Notes: generated by a model not told the origin, from the letters alone. 13,093 nt of DNA from Dehalococcoidia bacterium (GCA_030650265.1 JAUSEJ010000825.1:1-13093); one strand, 5' to 3'; shown: positions 1 through 7,950, numbered from the stretch's first letter. Numbers and translations are program-made.

Positions 1-1
1 A

Positions 2-2365
2 ATGATTGGCGGTTATGCTATCGGTGCACCCTACGGCTACATTTACTGCCGGGCCGAATATCCTCTGGCTCTCCGCCGCATGCGCATTGCCATCAAGCAG
101 GCTGAAGAGAGGGGATACCTGGGCAAGAACATCTTTGGGACGGACTTCAGCTTTGAAGTTCAGATCAAGGAAGGGGCAGGCGCTTTCGTCTGCGGCGAGG
201 AAACGGCCCTAATGGCCTCGATCGAGGGCAAGCGCGGCATGCCTCGCGCCCGTCCGCCTTTCCCTGCCGTGGCCGGTCTTTGGGGCAAGCCTTCGAATAT
301 CAATAACGTGGAGACCCTCGCCAGCATTCCCGATATAGTTCTTCGAGGCGGGGCCTGGTACGCCGGTATCGGTACGGAAAAAAGCAAGGGCACCAAGGTA
401 TTTGCTCTGACTGGCAACATAGCCAATAGCGGTCTCGTCGAGGTGCCGATGGGCATCAAGTTGCGGGACATTATTTTCGAGATCGGCGGCGGAATTCCCA
501 AAGGCAAGCGCTTCAAGGCGGCCCAAACCGGTGGCCCCATAGGCGGCTGCTTGCCCTCAAGTCTTCTCGACCTCTCGATCGACTACGAGTCGCTGTCTGC
601 AGAAGGCTGTCTAATGGGAAGCGGCGGTTTGGTTGTGATGGATGAGGATAGCTGTATGGTCGACGTGGCCAAGTTCTTCCTTGGCTTCGCCCAGAGCGAG
701 TCGTGCGGAAAATGTATTCCCTGCCGCGTCGGCACGAAGCAGATGCTTGACATCCTTGAAGACATTACTTGCGGCCGGGGAAAGATGGAAGATCTGGACC
801 TCCTATTGGAGATTGGTCAGACCGTCTGCAACGGATCGCTCTGTGCGCTTGGCGGCGGCGCCTCGAATCCGGTCTTTAGCACCATCAAACATTTCCGCGG
901 GGAATACGAAGCGCACATAAAGAAGCACAAGTGCCCGGCGGCCGTGTGCCGGGGCCTGGTGTCGGCGCCCTGCAGCCATACCTGTCCTGCCGGGATCGAC
1001 ATCCCCCGCAAAATCCGCTGCATATCGGCGGGAGATTTCGAAGGGGCGCTGGCTGTAGTCCTGGAAAGCAATCCCTTGCCGACAATCTGCGGCCGTGTTT
1101 GCTTCCACCCCTGCGAGACGAAATGTCGCCGGGGACAGGTTGACCAGCCGATCGCCATCAACGCCCTTAAGAGGTTTGTGACGGAAAAGGCGGGAAGCCT
1201 GGAGCTAAGTTCAGTGGTCGCCGGACCTCCCACGGGCAAGAAGGTAGCGGTCGTTGGCTCTGGCCCGGCCGGTCTGACCGTGGCCTACTACCTGGGGCGC
1301 AAAGGTCACAGTGTTACCATTTTCGAGGCCCTACCCGAGGCGGGTGGAATGCTGAGAGTGGGGATTCCCGAATACCGTTTACCCAAGGAGCTTCTGGAGT
1401 GGGAGATCAGCCGCATCAAGAAGCTCGGCGTTGAGATAAAGACAAACAGCAAGGTGGATTCCGCTGAGTCGCTGTTCAAGCAGGGCTTTGATGCCGTCTT
1501 CCTTGGGCTTGGCGCCCATAAAGGCCAGAAGATGGGCGTGGAAGGGGAGGATAACAACCCTCGCGTCGTCGATTGCGCCTCGTATCTCCGAGACGTGGCA
1601 TTGGGCAAGAAGGTTGACCTGGGCGAGAGAGTGGTTGTGGTTGGGGGCGGCAATGCTGCCATCGATGCGGCGAGAACGGCGAAACGTCTCGGGGCGAAGA
1701 CCGTTACCCTTGTCTATCGACGGACACGGCAGGAGATGCCCGCCCTGGAAGCGGAAGTTTGCGAATGCCTAAGCGAGGACGTGGAGATGAGGTTTCTTGC
1801 CAATCCCACGCGGATCGCTTCGAATGGCCGGGGCTTGAAGGTGGAGTGCATCCAGATGAAGCTTGGGCAGACGGACAATACCGGTAGAAGGCGGCCAGAG
1901 GCCATCCCGGGCAGCGAATTTACGATCGAGGCTGATGCCGTCATCGCCGCAATCGGTCAATCGAGCGATGTTCCGGCGGGTATGAATGTACCTACCGGCA
2001 GAGGTGGCGTAATTCAGGTTGACCCCGATACCTTCGCTGCCCCGAAGGCGGGAGTTTTTGCCGGGGGCGACATCGTTCTTGGCCCATCGTCGGTGATTGA
2101 ATCCATCGGCCAGGGCAAGGAAGCAGCCATTTCCATTGATAAATATCTTGGTGGCGACGGGAACATCAAGGAAGTAATCGCGCCAGAGAGTGCGGGGCGT
2201 AAGAGGCTAGGTGCCACCGAGGCCGAGGCGGGAGCGCTCCGGCACGAGATGCCCTGCCTGGCTTGTGCCGCGCGAGATGGCTTCGGCGAAATCGAAACCG
2301 GCTTTGACGAGGAAACGGCGATTGCCGAGGCCAGGCGCTGTCTGGAGTGCGACCTCGAAGAGTAA
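2..2365 (+). CDS. NuoF-GltD fusion flavoprotein, probable NAD(P)-linked FDH beta subunit (5' partial)
   Basis: Numbering starts at nt 2. Residues 1-~310 are the second half of a NuoF/HydB-type subunit: the NADH/FMN-domain motif [12 protein letters not shown], an SLBB-like stretch, and a [4Fe-4S] site at C235, C238, C241 and C281. From about residue 324 the protein becomes a GltD/NfnB-like module. Eight cysteines (C324, C328, C340, C363, C367, C371, C375 and nearby) resemble its Fe-S domain. A GxGxxG FAD motif lies at 419-424, and a second Rossmann motif (GGGN, 548-551) is followed by YRR (R573-R574), typical of NADPH binding. The C-terminus adds two CxxC pairs (C752/C755, C780/C783). The first ATG is not the true start: it aligns with residue 238 of the NuoF paralog at 8433, so the FMN-binding N-terminus lies upstream of the window. 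The likely role is to pass electrons between the adjacent formate dehydrogenase and NAD(P)H. The partner assignment is inferred from gene order (31 bp to fdhA). Confidence 0.88.
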   Translation: MIGGYAIGAPYGYIYCRAEYPLALRRMRIAIKQAEERGYLGKNIFGTDFSFEVQIKEGAGAFVCGEETALMASIEGKRGMPRARPPFPAVAGLWGKPSNINNVETLASIPDIVLRGGAWYAGIGTEKSKGTKVFALTGNIANSGLVEVPMGIKLRDIIFEIGGGIPKGKRFKAAQTGGPIGGCLPSSLLDLSIDYESLSAEGCLMGSGGLVVMDEDSCMVDVAKFFLGFAQSESCGKCIPCRVGTKQMLDILEDITCGRGKMEDLDLLLEIGQTVCNGSLCALGGGASNPVFSTIKHFRGEYEAHIKKHKCPAAVCRGLVSAPCSHTCPAGIDIPRKIRCISAGDFEGALAVVLESNPLPTICGRVCFHPCETKCRRGQVDQPIAINALKRFVTEKAGSLELSSVVAGPPTGKKVAVVGSGPAGLTVAYYLGRKGHSVTIFEALPEAGGMLRVGIPEYRLPKELLEWEISRIKKLGVEIKTNSKVDSAESLFKQGFDAVFLGLGAHKGQKMGVEGEDNNPRVVDCASYLRDVALGKKVDLGERVVVVGGGNAAIDAARTAKRLGAKTVTLVYRRTRQEMPALEAEVCECLSEDVEMRFLANPTRIASNGRGLKVECIQMKLGQTDNTGRRRPEAIPGSEFTIEADAVIAAIGQSSDVPAGMNVPTGRGGVIQVDPDTFAAPKAGVFAGGDIVLGPSSVIESIGQGKEAAISIDKYLGGDGNIKEVIAPESAGRKRLGATEAEAGALRHEMPCLACAARDGFGEIETGFDEETAIAEARRCLECDLEE

Positions 2366-2385
2366 GACTCACGACGCAGCGACAC

Positions 2386-2391
2386 AGGAGG
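2386..2391 (+). promoter_or_regulatory. Shine-Dalgarno AGGAGG fixing the GTG start of fdhA (Cys)
   Basis: A perfect AGGAGG lies 5 nt before GTG 2397. The same frame is open further upstream, to 2211, but that stretch lies inside the preceding gene. The conserved ferredoxin-like fold begins only after 2397 (VDTVSITIDGK), so the ribosome binding site decides the start. An out-of-frame ATG at 2395 overlaps it. Confidence 0.75.
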
Positions 2392-2396
2392 TATAT

Positions 2397-5192
2397 GTGG
2401 ATACCGTTAGCATAACTATAGATGGGAAACAGGTTGCGGCGAGGCGGGGCGCTACGGTTCTTGAGGCGGCCCAAGAGGCCGGTATATACATACCCACCCT
2501 CTGCCATCATCCTGACCTGAAGCCATTTGGCGCCTGTCGTATGTGTCTCGTGCAAATAGAGAAGATGCGCGGGTTTCCGGCCTCCTGCACTACTCCTGTT
2601 GGTGCGGGCATGGTGATTGACGCAAGCAGCGAGTCGATTCAGAATCTGCGCCGCCAGATCCTTGAGTTGATGTTGGCCGAGCATCCTCATGCCTGTTTGA
2701 TGTGCTGGAAGCGGGAGCGTTGCGGGCCAACAGATACCTGCCTTCGTCAGGTGGCTGTGGATGATCGTTGCGTCATCTGTCCCAAGAACCAACGCTGCGA
2801 ACTTCAGCAGGTGTCTGACTTCCTTGGGATTACGGAAGTTCGTATGAGGCCCTTCCGAAGACAGCGGGATATCGATCGGAATCCCTTGTTTGAGCGCGAT
2901 CACGACCTATGCATTTTGTGTGGCAGATGCGTGCGGGCGTGTCAGGATATTCGTAATGTGGGGGCAATCGATTTCATATATCGTGGCCACCGGACGATCA
3001 TTGGTACTCCCTTTGAGAGGCCGATGGAACAAACCAACTGCGAGTTCTGTGGAACCTGCGTCGATTTCTGTCCGACAGGCTCCCTCCGTGAGAGAGCGCT
3101 CCCGTTTGCCGGCGTGGCGGAACGGGAGGTCAGGACAGTCTGCCCGTACTGTGGCGTCGGCTGCGGGCTGGTGTTAGAGATAAAGGGAGATCAGGTAATT
3201 AGGGTGCGGGGCGACAGAGAGAAATCCGTCAACGATGGCCAACTCTGTGTTAAGGGCAAGTTTGGGGCAACTGAGTTTGTTCACCATAAGGATCGTTTGA
3301 CGACGCCGCTTATCAAGAAAGACGGCAGGTTTGTCGAGGCGTCGTGGGATGAGGCTCTCGGCCTTGTCGCTGGCAAGTTCAAGGAATTTCGGGAAACGCC
3401 GCACGAGTTTGCCGTAATATCCTCGGCAAAATGCACCAACGAGGAGAACTATGTATTCCAGAAGTTTGGCAGAGCGGTGATGGGGACAAACAACGTGGAC
3501 CATTGCGCCCGCCTCTGTCACTCTCCGACGGTGGCCGGCCTCGCCGCCGCGATTGGCAGCGACGCCATGACGAACTCTATCAAGGAGTTCGCCAAGTCCA
3601 AGTGCCTTCTGGTCATAGGGTCCAATATCACGGAGAATCACCCGATAATCGGGCTAGAAGTGAAGAAGGCCGTCCGGAAGGGTGCTAAACTTATCGTCGC
3701 CAACCCGAGGCGGATCGAACTCTGCGGCTTTGCCGATGTCTGGTTGCAGCAGCGTCCGGGCACAGACGTGGCCTTACTGGCAGGAATCATGAAGGTCATC
3801 TTCGCTGAAGGTTTGCAGAATGATGCATTTGTCGTCGAGAGATGCGAAGAGGTCGAGACCCTCAAGGAATCTTTGGCATCGATGGATATGGACAAGATCG
3901 CCGAGATCACTGCGGTGCCCGTGGAGATGATTGTCGCGGCGGCGAGAATGTATGCCACCAACAACCCGGCAGCCATTCTCTACACGTCCGGAATAACCCA
4001 GCACACTCACGGTACCGACAATGTGCTGGCCATTGCCAATCTTGCAATGCTTACCGGGAACATCGGCAAGGAAGGAGCAGGGGTTAATCCTCTGCGAGGT
4101 CAGAACAACCTTCAGGGCGCTTGCGATATGGGTTCGCTCCCTGACGTCTACACCGGATATCAGAGAGTGCAGGATCAGCAGGTTAAGGCGAAATTCGAGC
4201 AGGCTTGGGGGGTAGATCTCAAAGATCAGGAGGGCCTGACTCTTCCCGAAATGTTCGAGGCTGCTCATAATGGTAAGGTTAGAGGGATTTATCTTATCGG
4301 AGAGAACCCGGTCTTGAGTGATCCAGATGCCAGTCATGTGGAAGAGGCCATTAAGAAATTGGACTTCTTCGTGGTGCAGGACATCTTTCTCACGGAGACG
4401 GCGAAACTGGCCGATGTCGTGCTGCCCGCGGCGTCCTACGCTGAAAAGGACGGGACTTTCACTAACACCGAGCGTCGAGTGCAGTTGCTGCGGAAAGCTT
4501 TTGAGCCGGTGGGAAGTGCCAAAGCCGATTGGGAAATAACCTGCGAGATTGCCAGGCGAATGGGGGCAAAAGGTTTCGACTTCGGCTCTGCTTCCGCGAT
4601 AATGGCCGAGATCGCTAGACTGACCCCAAGCTATGGGGGCATCAGCCACGAGCGGCTGGATGCGGAGGGTGGATTGCAGTGGCCATGCCCGACAATGGAT
4701 CATCCGGGTACGCCCATCATGCACAAGGAGGAATTTGCCTCGGGCAAAGGTAAATTCACGCCAGTTAAGTACAGACCGCCAACGGAGGAAACCGACGAAG
4801 AGTATCCAATGGTCCTTACCACGGGACGAATCCGCTTCCACTATCATACTGGAACGATGACCCGCAGAGTCAAGGGGCTCGACGCGATCCGCCCCGAGGA
4901 GTTGGTGGATATCAACCCGATTGACGCTGCGAAACTTGGCATTAGAGATGGCGATATGGTGAAAATCTGCTCCCGACGTGGTCAGTTGGAAGTAAAGGCT
5001 CAGGTAACTTCGCACGGTGCCCCCGGAGTTGTCTTCATGACTTTTCATTTTGCTGAAGCGGCGGTCAATGTTTTGGTTGGCTCGGCTCTGGATCCCGTGG
5101 CCAAGATCCCCGAGTACAAGGTCTGCGCCGTGAAGGTCGAGAAGGTGGTACCGGCCCCGGTGAAGGAAAGCGAAGCGGTTTCAGCGAGATAG
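2397..5192 (+). CDS. fdhA: Formate dehydrogenase catalytic subunit, cysteine form
   Basis: A 931-residue Mo/W-bisPGD formate dehydrogenase for reversible formate/CO2 interconversion, probably cytoplasmic (no signal peptide seen). N-terminal [2Fe-2S] domain: C36, C47, C50, C64. NuoG-type site: H96, C100, C103, C109. Two ferredoxin clusters: C172/175/178/182 and C215/218/221/225. Cluster next to the cofactor: C249, C252, C256, C284. The molybdopterin domain follows. Catalytic residues by family comparison with E. coli FdhF: Cys374-His375 (TGT at 3516-3518, where FdhF has Sec140), Lys286 in CVKG, and Arg567 in PLRGQNN. The C-terminal dinucleotide-binding domain is complete. An unusual extra C125-x2-C128-x5-C134 motif, with C115, sits between the NuoG-type site and the ferredoxin domain; the Sec paralog lacks it. 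It lies 31 bp after the NuoF-GltD fusion and 39 bp before nfnA. W versus Mo cannot be told from the sequence. Confidence 0.93.
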   Translation: MDTVSITIDGKQVAARRGATVLEAAQEAGIYIPTLCHHPDLKPFGACRMCLVQIEKMRGFPASCTTPVGAGMVIDASSESIQNLRRQILELMLAEHPHACLMCWKRERCGPTDTCLRQVAVDDRCVICPKNQRCELQQVSDFLGITEVRMRPFRRQRDIDRNPLFERDHDLCILCGRCVRACQDIRNVGAIDFIYRGHRTIIGTPFERPMEQTNCEFCGTCVDFCPTGSLRERALPFAGVAEREVRTVCPYCGVGCGLVLEIKGDQVIRVRGDREKSVNDGQLCVKGKFGATEFVHHKDRLTTPLIKKDGRFVEASWDEALGLVAGKFKEFRETPHEFAVISSAKCTNEENYVFQKFGRAVMGTNNVDHCARLCHSPTVAGLAAAIGSDAMTNSIKEFAKSKCLLVIGSNITENHPIIGLEVKKAVRKGAKLIVANPRRIELCGFADVWLQQRPGTDVALLAGIMKVIFAEGLQNDAFVVERCEEVETLKESLASMDMDKIAEITAVPVEMIVAAARMYATNNPAAILYTSGITQHTHGTDNVLAIANLAMLTGNIGKEGAGVNPLRGQNNLQGACDMGSLPDVYTGYQRVQDQQVKAKFEQAWGVDLKDQEGLTLPEMFEAAHNGKVRGIYLIGENPVLSDPDASHVEEAIKKLDFFVVQDIFLTETAKLADVVLPAASYAEKDGTFTNTERRVQLLRKAFEPVGSAKADWEITCEIARRMGAKGFDFGSASAIMAEIARLTPSYGGISHERLDAEGGLQWPCPTMDHPGTPIMHKEEFASGKGKFTPVKYRPPTEETDEEYPMVLTTGRIRFHYHTGTMTRRVKGLDAIRPEELVDINPIDAAKLGIRDGDMVKICSRRGQLEVKAQVTSHGAPGVVFMTFHFAEAAVNVLVGSALDPVAKIPEYKVCAVKVEKVVPAPVKESEAVSAR
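3516..3547 (+). other. SECIS-like remnant in the Cys-type fdhA (non-functional)
   Basis: The Cys codon TGT (3516-3518) is followed after 18 nt by the same layout as the true SECIS in the Sec paralog: 5' arm GTGGCC (3531-3536), loop GGCCT (3537-3541), 3' arm CGCCGC (3542-3547). The GGUCU loop has become GGCCU and the closing C-G pair has become C-C, so recognition by SelB is not expected. The encoded residues V-A-G-L-A are identical in both copies. It may be a relic of a Sec-encoding ancestor, or simply similarity imposed by the protein sequence. Confidence 0.45.
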
Positions 5193-5213
5193 ATTCGGAC
5201 TTTTGATATCAAC

Positions 5214-5223
5214 GAGAGAGGAC
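5214..5223 (+). promoter_or_regulatory. Weak ribosome binding site before the TTG start of nfnA
   Basis: A purine-rich GAGAGAGGA sits about 9 nt upstream of TTG 5232, with a second AAGG even closer. Pairing to 16S rRNA is modest. Together with the rare TTG codon this suggests translation partly coupled to the upstream fdhA. Confidence 0.45.
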
Positions 5224-5231
5224 TAAGGCAA

Positions 5232-6086
5232 TTGTATAGGATCTTGGAGAGAGAGGACCTGACCGATACTATTCACGTGTTCAAGATCGACGCTCCGGCC
5301 GTGGCCAAGAAGGCGAAACCTGGTCAGTTCGTCATCCTTCGCGTCTCTGAGGAGGGCGAGAGAATACCACTCACCATCGCCGATTTCGATCGCAAGGCCG
5401 GAACAATCACCGTGGTCTTCATGGAAGTTGGCAAGACGACGATGGAGATGGCCAAGCTTGGCGTGGGCGATTGCTTGACCAATTTTGCCGGGCCGCTGGG
5501 TCAGCCTACCGAGATCGAGAAGTTTGGCCGGGTAGTTGTAGTTGGCGGCGGCTTTGGCGTGGCGACTACCTACCCCATTGCCCGGGCCATGAAGGAAGCG
5601 GGGAATGAGGTCATTACCATTATGGGCGCCCGCAACAAGGATCTCCTGATCTGGGAAGACAGGATGCGCAGCGCCAGCAGCGAGCTAATTATTTGCACAG
5701 ACGATGGCAGCCTCGGCCGGCAGGGGCTGGTTACGGCCCCACTTAAAGAAATGCTAGAGGCAGGCGTTAAGGTCGATCGTGTGGTAGCTATCGGTCCGGC
5801 CATAATGATGAAGTTCGTCGCATTGACCACTCAGCCTTTTGGCGTTCACACTGTGGTCAGTCTAAACCCTCTCATGGTTGACGGCACAGGTTTGTGCGGC
5901 GCCTGCCGGGTTTCCATCGACGGTCATACCAAGTTTGCCTGCGTGGATGGTCCTGACTTCGACGGCCACCAGGTCGACTGGGACTTGCTTCTTTCTCGCC
6001 AGAAGATCTTCGTCGACGAAGAGAAAGCCTCCTTGGAACGCTGGCTGCACCCCCATGAGTGCCAGTGTTCCAAGGCTGAGGCTTAA
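5232..6086 (+). CDS. nfnA: NfnA: NADH-dependent ferredoxin:NADP+ oxidoreductase, FAD/[2Fe-2S] subunit
   Basis: A 284-residue ferredoxin-NADP reductase-like protein, the small subunit of the Nfn flavin-based bifurcating transhydrogenase (reversible NADH + reduced ferredoxin + NADP+ chemistry, cytoplasmic). Visible parts: an FAD-domain motif RIPLTIADFD (about residue 43 on); a nucleotide-binding GGGFG at 105-109; and a C-terminal [2Fe-2S] site D217-x4-C222-x2-C225-x11-C237, matching the unusual Asp plus three Cys ligands known for NfnA. The start is TTG at 5232: the frame is closed by the fdhA stop TAG (5190-5192), no ATG or GTG lies between, and the next ATG is deep in the conserved domain. 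It lies 12 bp before nfnB, so the two are surely cotranscribed. Related SudB-type subunits look similar, but the pairing with nfnB supports Nfn. Confidence 0.92.
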   Translation: MYRILEREDLTDTIHVFKIDAPAVAKKAKPGQFVILRVSEEGERIPLTIADFDRKAGTITVVFMEVGKTTMEMAKLGVGDCLTNFAGPLGQPTEIEKFGRVVVVGGGFGVATTYPIARAMKEAGNEVITIMGARNKDLLIWEDRMRSASSELIICTDDGSLGRQGLVTAPLKEMLEAGVKVDRVVAIGPAIMMKFVALTTQPFGVHTVVSLNPLMVDGTGLCGACRVSIDGHTKFACVDGPDFDGHQVDWDLLLSRQKIFVDEEKASLERWLHPHECQCSKAEA

Positions 6087-6098
6087 GGGGGAGAAGAG

Positions 6099-7508
6099 AT
6101 GGCAAAGCTAAATCTTAATCGGCAGCCAATGCCGGAGCAGGATCACAAGGAACGGGCTCACAACTTCAAAGAGGTTTCGCTCGGTTATTCGTTGGAACAG
6201 GCCCTGGCTGAGGCGGGAAGATGCATAATCTGTCCGAAGCCGGCTTGTGTCAAGGGTTGCCCGGTCAATGTCCCCATCCCCGATTTCATCAAGGCGCTGC
6301 GAGACAACGATCTGCCGGCGTCGGCTAAGGCTCTGAAGAGCAAGAACAACTTGCCTTCTATCTGTGGCCGCGTTTGTCCGCAAGAATCGCAATGCGAGGA
6401 GCTCTGTGTGATCGGCAAGAAGGGTGCGCCGATCGCCATTGGCCGGCTCGAGAGGTATGTCGGCGATTGGGAACTTAAGCGTATGGAGGAGAATCCGTCA
6501 GTGCCGGAGACTGCCGCACCGACGGGAAAACGAGTAGCGGTCGTAGGCGCCGGTCCCGCCGGTTTGACGGCCGCCGCGGATCTGGCCCGGCTTGGCCATG
6601 CCGTTACCATCTTCGAAGCTCTACATAAGCCCGGTGGCGTGCTGATCTATGGTATTCCCGAGTTCCGCCTGCCGAAATCGATTGTGGCAGCGGAAGTTGA
6701 CTATGTGAAATCCCTTGGCGTTGAAATCGTTCTCGACGCCGTGATTGGTCGCATGCTTACGGTCGACGAGTTGATTGAGGAAGAAGGGTACGATGCGGTC
6801 TTTCTCGGTACGGGCGCCGGGTTACCGAATTTCATGGGCATACCGGGCGAGAACCTCAACGGCGTGTATTCGGCGAACGAGTTTCTGACCCGGGCTAATT
6901 TGATGAAGGCCTACATCTTTCCCGAAGCTGATACTCCCATCAAGCGGAGCAAGAGGGTGGCGGTGGTCGGCGGCGGCAACGTGGCAATGGATTCGGTCAG
7001 GACGGCCCTCAGGCTGGGCGCCGACGAGGCCTCAATAATCTATCGACGGTCAGAGCACGAGTTGCCGGCCCGACGGGAAGAGGTTGAGCACGCCAAGGAC
7101 GAAGGCATTATTTTTAGATTTCTCACCAACCCCATTGAGATCTTGGGCGACAAGGGCTGGGTCGTCGGCATGAAATGCGTGGAGATGGAATTGGGCGAGC
7201 CTGACGCCAGCGGGCGGAGAAGGCCGGTGGTCAAGAAGGGAAGTGAGTTTATTCTCGATGTCGATGCCGTGATCATGGCTATTGGCACGAGCCCCAATCC
7301 GCTAGTGCCGCAAACTACCAGTGGCCTGGATGTTAGCAATCATGGTACTGTGAATGCTGATCCGGAGACTGGCAAGAGTAGCAAGGCGAGAGTGTGGGCT
7401 GGCGGCGACATTGTTACGGGAGCCGCTACGGTCATTAGTGCCATGGGCGCCGGCAAGCGGGCCGCAGCGGCGATCCACGAGTTTCTGATGAGCGATAGGG
7501 CTGAGTAG
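6099..7508 (+). CDS. nfnB: NfnB: NADH-dependent ferredoxin:NADP+ oxidoreductase, large FAD/2[4Fe-4S] subunit
   Basis: A 469-residue protein of the GltD/NfnB family, close to the family's usual length. In Nfn this subunit carries the bifurcating FAD, two [4Fe-4S] clusters and the NADP(H) site. Sequence evidence: C42, C45, C50, C54 and C89, C93, C99, C103 in the N-terminal helical Fe-S domain; FAD motif GAGPAG at 150-155; second Rossmann motif GGGN at 291-294; and YRRSEHELPAR from Y315, the NADPH-type signature. ATG 6099 is preceded by a GGGGGAGA ribosome binding site, and the gene begins 12 bp after nfnA. A stand-alone glutamate synthase small subunit would look similar. Adjacency to nfnA and the absence of a glutamate synthase large subunit in the window favour NfnB. 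Its presence here implies that NADPH and ferredoxin balance is set together with formate metabolism. Confidence 0.92.
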   Translation: MAKLNLNRQPMPEQDHKERAHNFKEVSLGYSLEQALAEAGRCIICPKPACVKGCPVNVPIPDFIKALRDNDLPASAKALKSKNNLPSICGRVCPQESQCEELCVIGKKGAPIAIGRLERYVGDWELKRMEENPSVPETAAPTGKRVAVVGAGPAGLTAAADLARLGHAVTIFEALHKPGGVLIYGIPEFRLPKSIVAAEVDYVKSLGVEIVLDAVIGRMLTVDELIEEEGYDAVFLGTGAGLPNFMGIPGENLNGVYSANEFLTRANLMKAYIFPEADTPIKRSKRVAVVGGGNVAMDSVRTALRLGADEASIIYRRSEHELPARREEVEHAKDEGIIFRFLTNPIEILGDKGWVVGMKCVEMELGEPDASGRRRPVVKKGSEFILDVDAVIMAIGTSPNPLVPQTTSGLDVSNHGTVNADPETGKSSKARVWAGGDIVTGAATVISAMGAGKRAAAAIHEFLMSDRAE

Positions 7509-7523
7509 CGTGGATTCACGCTA

Positions 7524-7796
7524 ATGGTCCCTCTGCGAAGGATCAAGTTTTACACGAAAGACGGCTGTCATCTGTGCGAGGAAGCATGGAAGATGTTTAC
7601 GGTGGTCGCCGGGGAATTCAGTTTCGCCATTACCCAGGTGGACATAACTACCGACCCTCAGGTGTACGAGCGGTTCAAGTACACGATTCCCGTGGTCGAG
7701 GTCGATGGCGAGGCGGTGATCGGCGGCCTCTTTTCTATGGACGACCTGCGAGAGGCCCTCGCTTCCAGCGAAGCCAGGCAGGTTGATCCAGACTGA
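7524..7796 (+). CDS. Small glutaredoxin-like (thioredoxin-fold) protein
   Basis: A 90-residue protein with the pattern of glutaredoxin-like proteins (PF05768/DUF836 type). A beta strand IKFYTKDGC leads into a CxxC redox site (C15-H-L-C18) at the start of a helix. A cis-proline motif T-I-P56-V-V follows, then V-D-G-E. It probably acts in cytoplasmic dithiol/disulfide exchange; its substrate is unknown. It begins 15 bp after nfnB with no clear Shine-Dalgarno, so it is probably translated by coupling and is the last gene of module 1. NADPH from Nfn or FDH could feed a thiol system, but no reductase for it is seen here. Its start is less certain than those of its neighbours. Confidence 0.75.
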   Translation: MVPLRRIKFYTKDGCHLCEEAWKMFTVVAGEFSFAITQVDITTDPQVYERFKYTIPVVEVDGEAVIGGLFSMDDLREALASSEARQVDPD

Positions 7797-7833
7797 CGGC
7801 AGGGCGCCAACGAGGCTGAATATGCAGAGGCAG

Positions 7834-7885
7834 GTTGCGGGTGGGATGGTTCGGGGAACGGTTACCCAACTGTTTCGGCTTTTGG
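7834..7885 (+). terminator. Weak hairpin with T-rich tail after module 1
   Basis: An imperfect stem pairs GTT (7834-7836) with AAC (7868-7870) and GGGT (7839-7842) with ACCC (7864-7867). It encloses a small inner hairpin, GTTC (7849-7852) with GAAC (7856-7859). A run TGTTTCGGCTTTT follows. The stem is interrupted and the U-run is broken, so this is at best a weak terminator or a leader structure of the next operon. Confidence 0.22.
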
Positions 7886-7903
7886 CTGGCCAATGTTTAC
7901 AAT
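7874..7903 (+). promoter_or_regulatory. Possible promoter for module 2
   Basis: The only intergenic gap above 100 bp (7797-7950) turns AT-rich before nuoE. It holds a -10-like TACAAT at 7898-7903, with a poor -35-like TTCGGC at 7874-7879 and an 18 bp spacer. Transcription would start near 7910, about 40 nt before the ATG. No clear operator repeat was seen. The -35 is weak, so an activator or an alternative sigma factor is possible. Confidence 0.3.
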
Positions 7904-7950
7904 AGAAATTTTGCGCTTTTTGCCATTTAACTCACTGGAGGAGCACCACG

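Noticed and set aside
2..4. ATG at nt 2 as a true start of the first gene
   Set aside because: Alignment with the NuoF paralog places it at internal residue 238. The FMN-binding N-terminal part is missing, so the gene is cut by the window edge.
2211..2396. Upstream in-frame extension of fdhA (Cys) starting at 2211
   Set aside because: It overlaps the end of the fusion gene in another frame, its translation shows no family similarity, and the perfect AGGAGG points to GTG 2397.
3774..5048. Long antisense open frame (424 codons) opposite fdhA (Cys)
   Set aside because: It lies wholly opposite a well-conserved gene, shows no recognisable domain and is a typical by-product of GC-rich codon use.
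6099..7508. Glutamate synthase small subunit (GltD) proper
   Set aside because: The family resemblance is real, but the gene is paired with nfnA at 12 bp and no glutamate synthase large subunit is present, so NfnB fits better.
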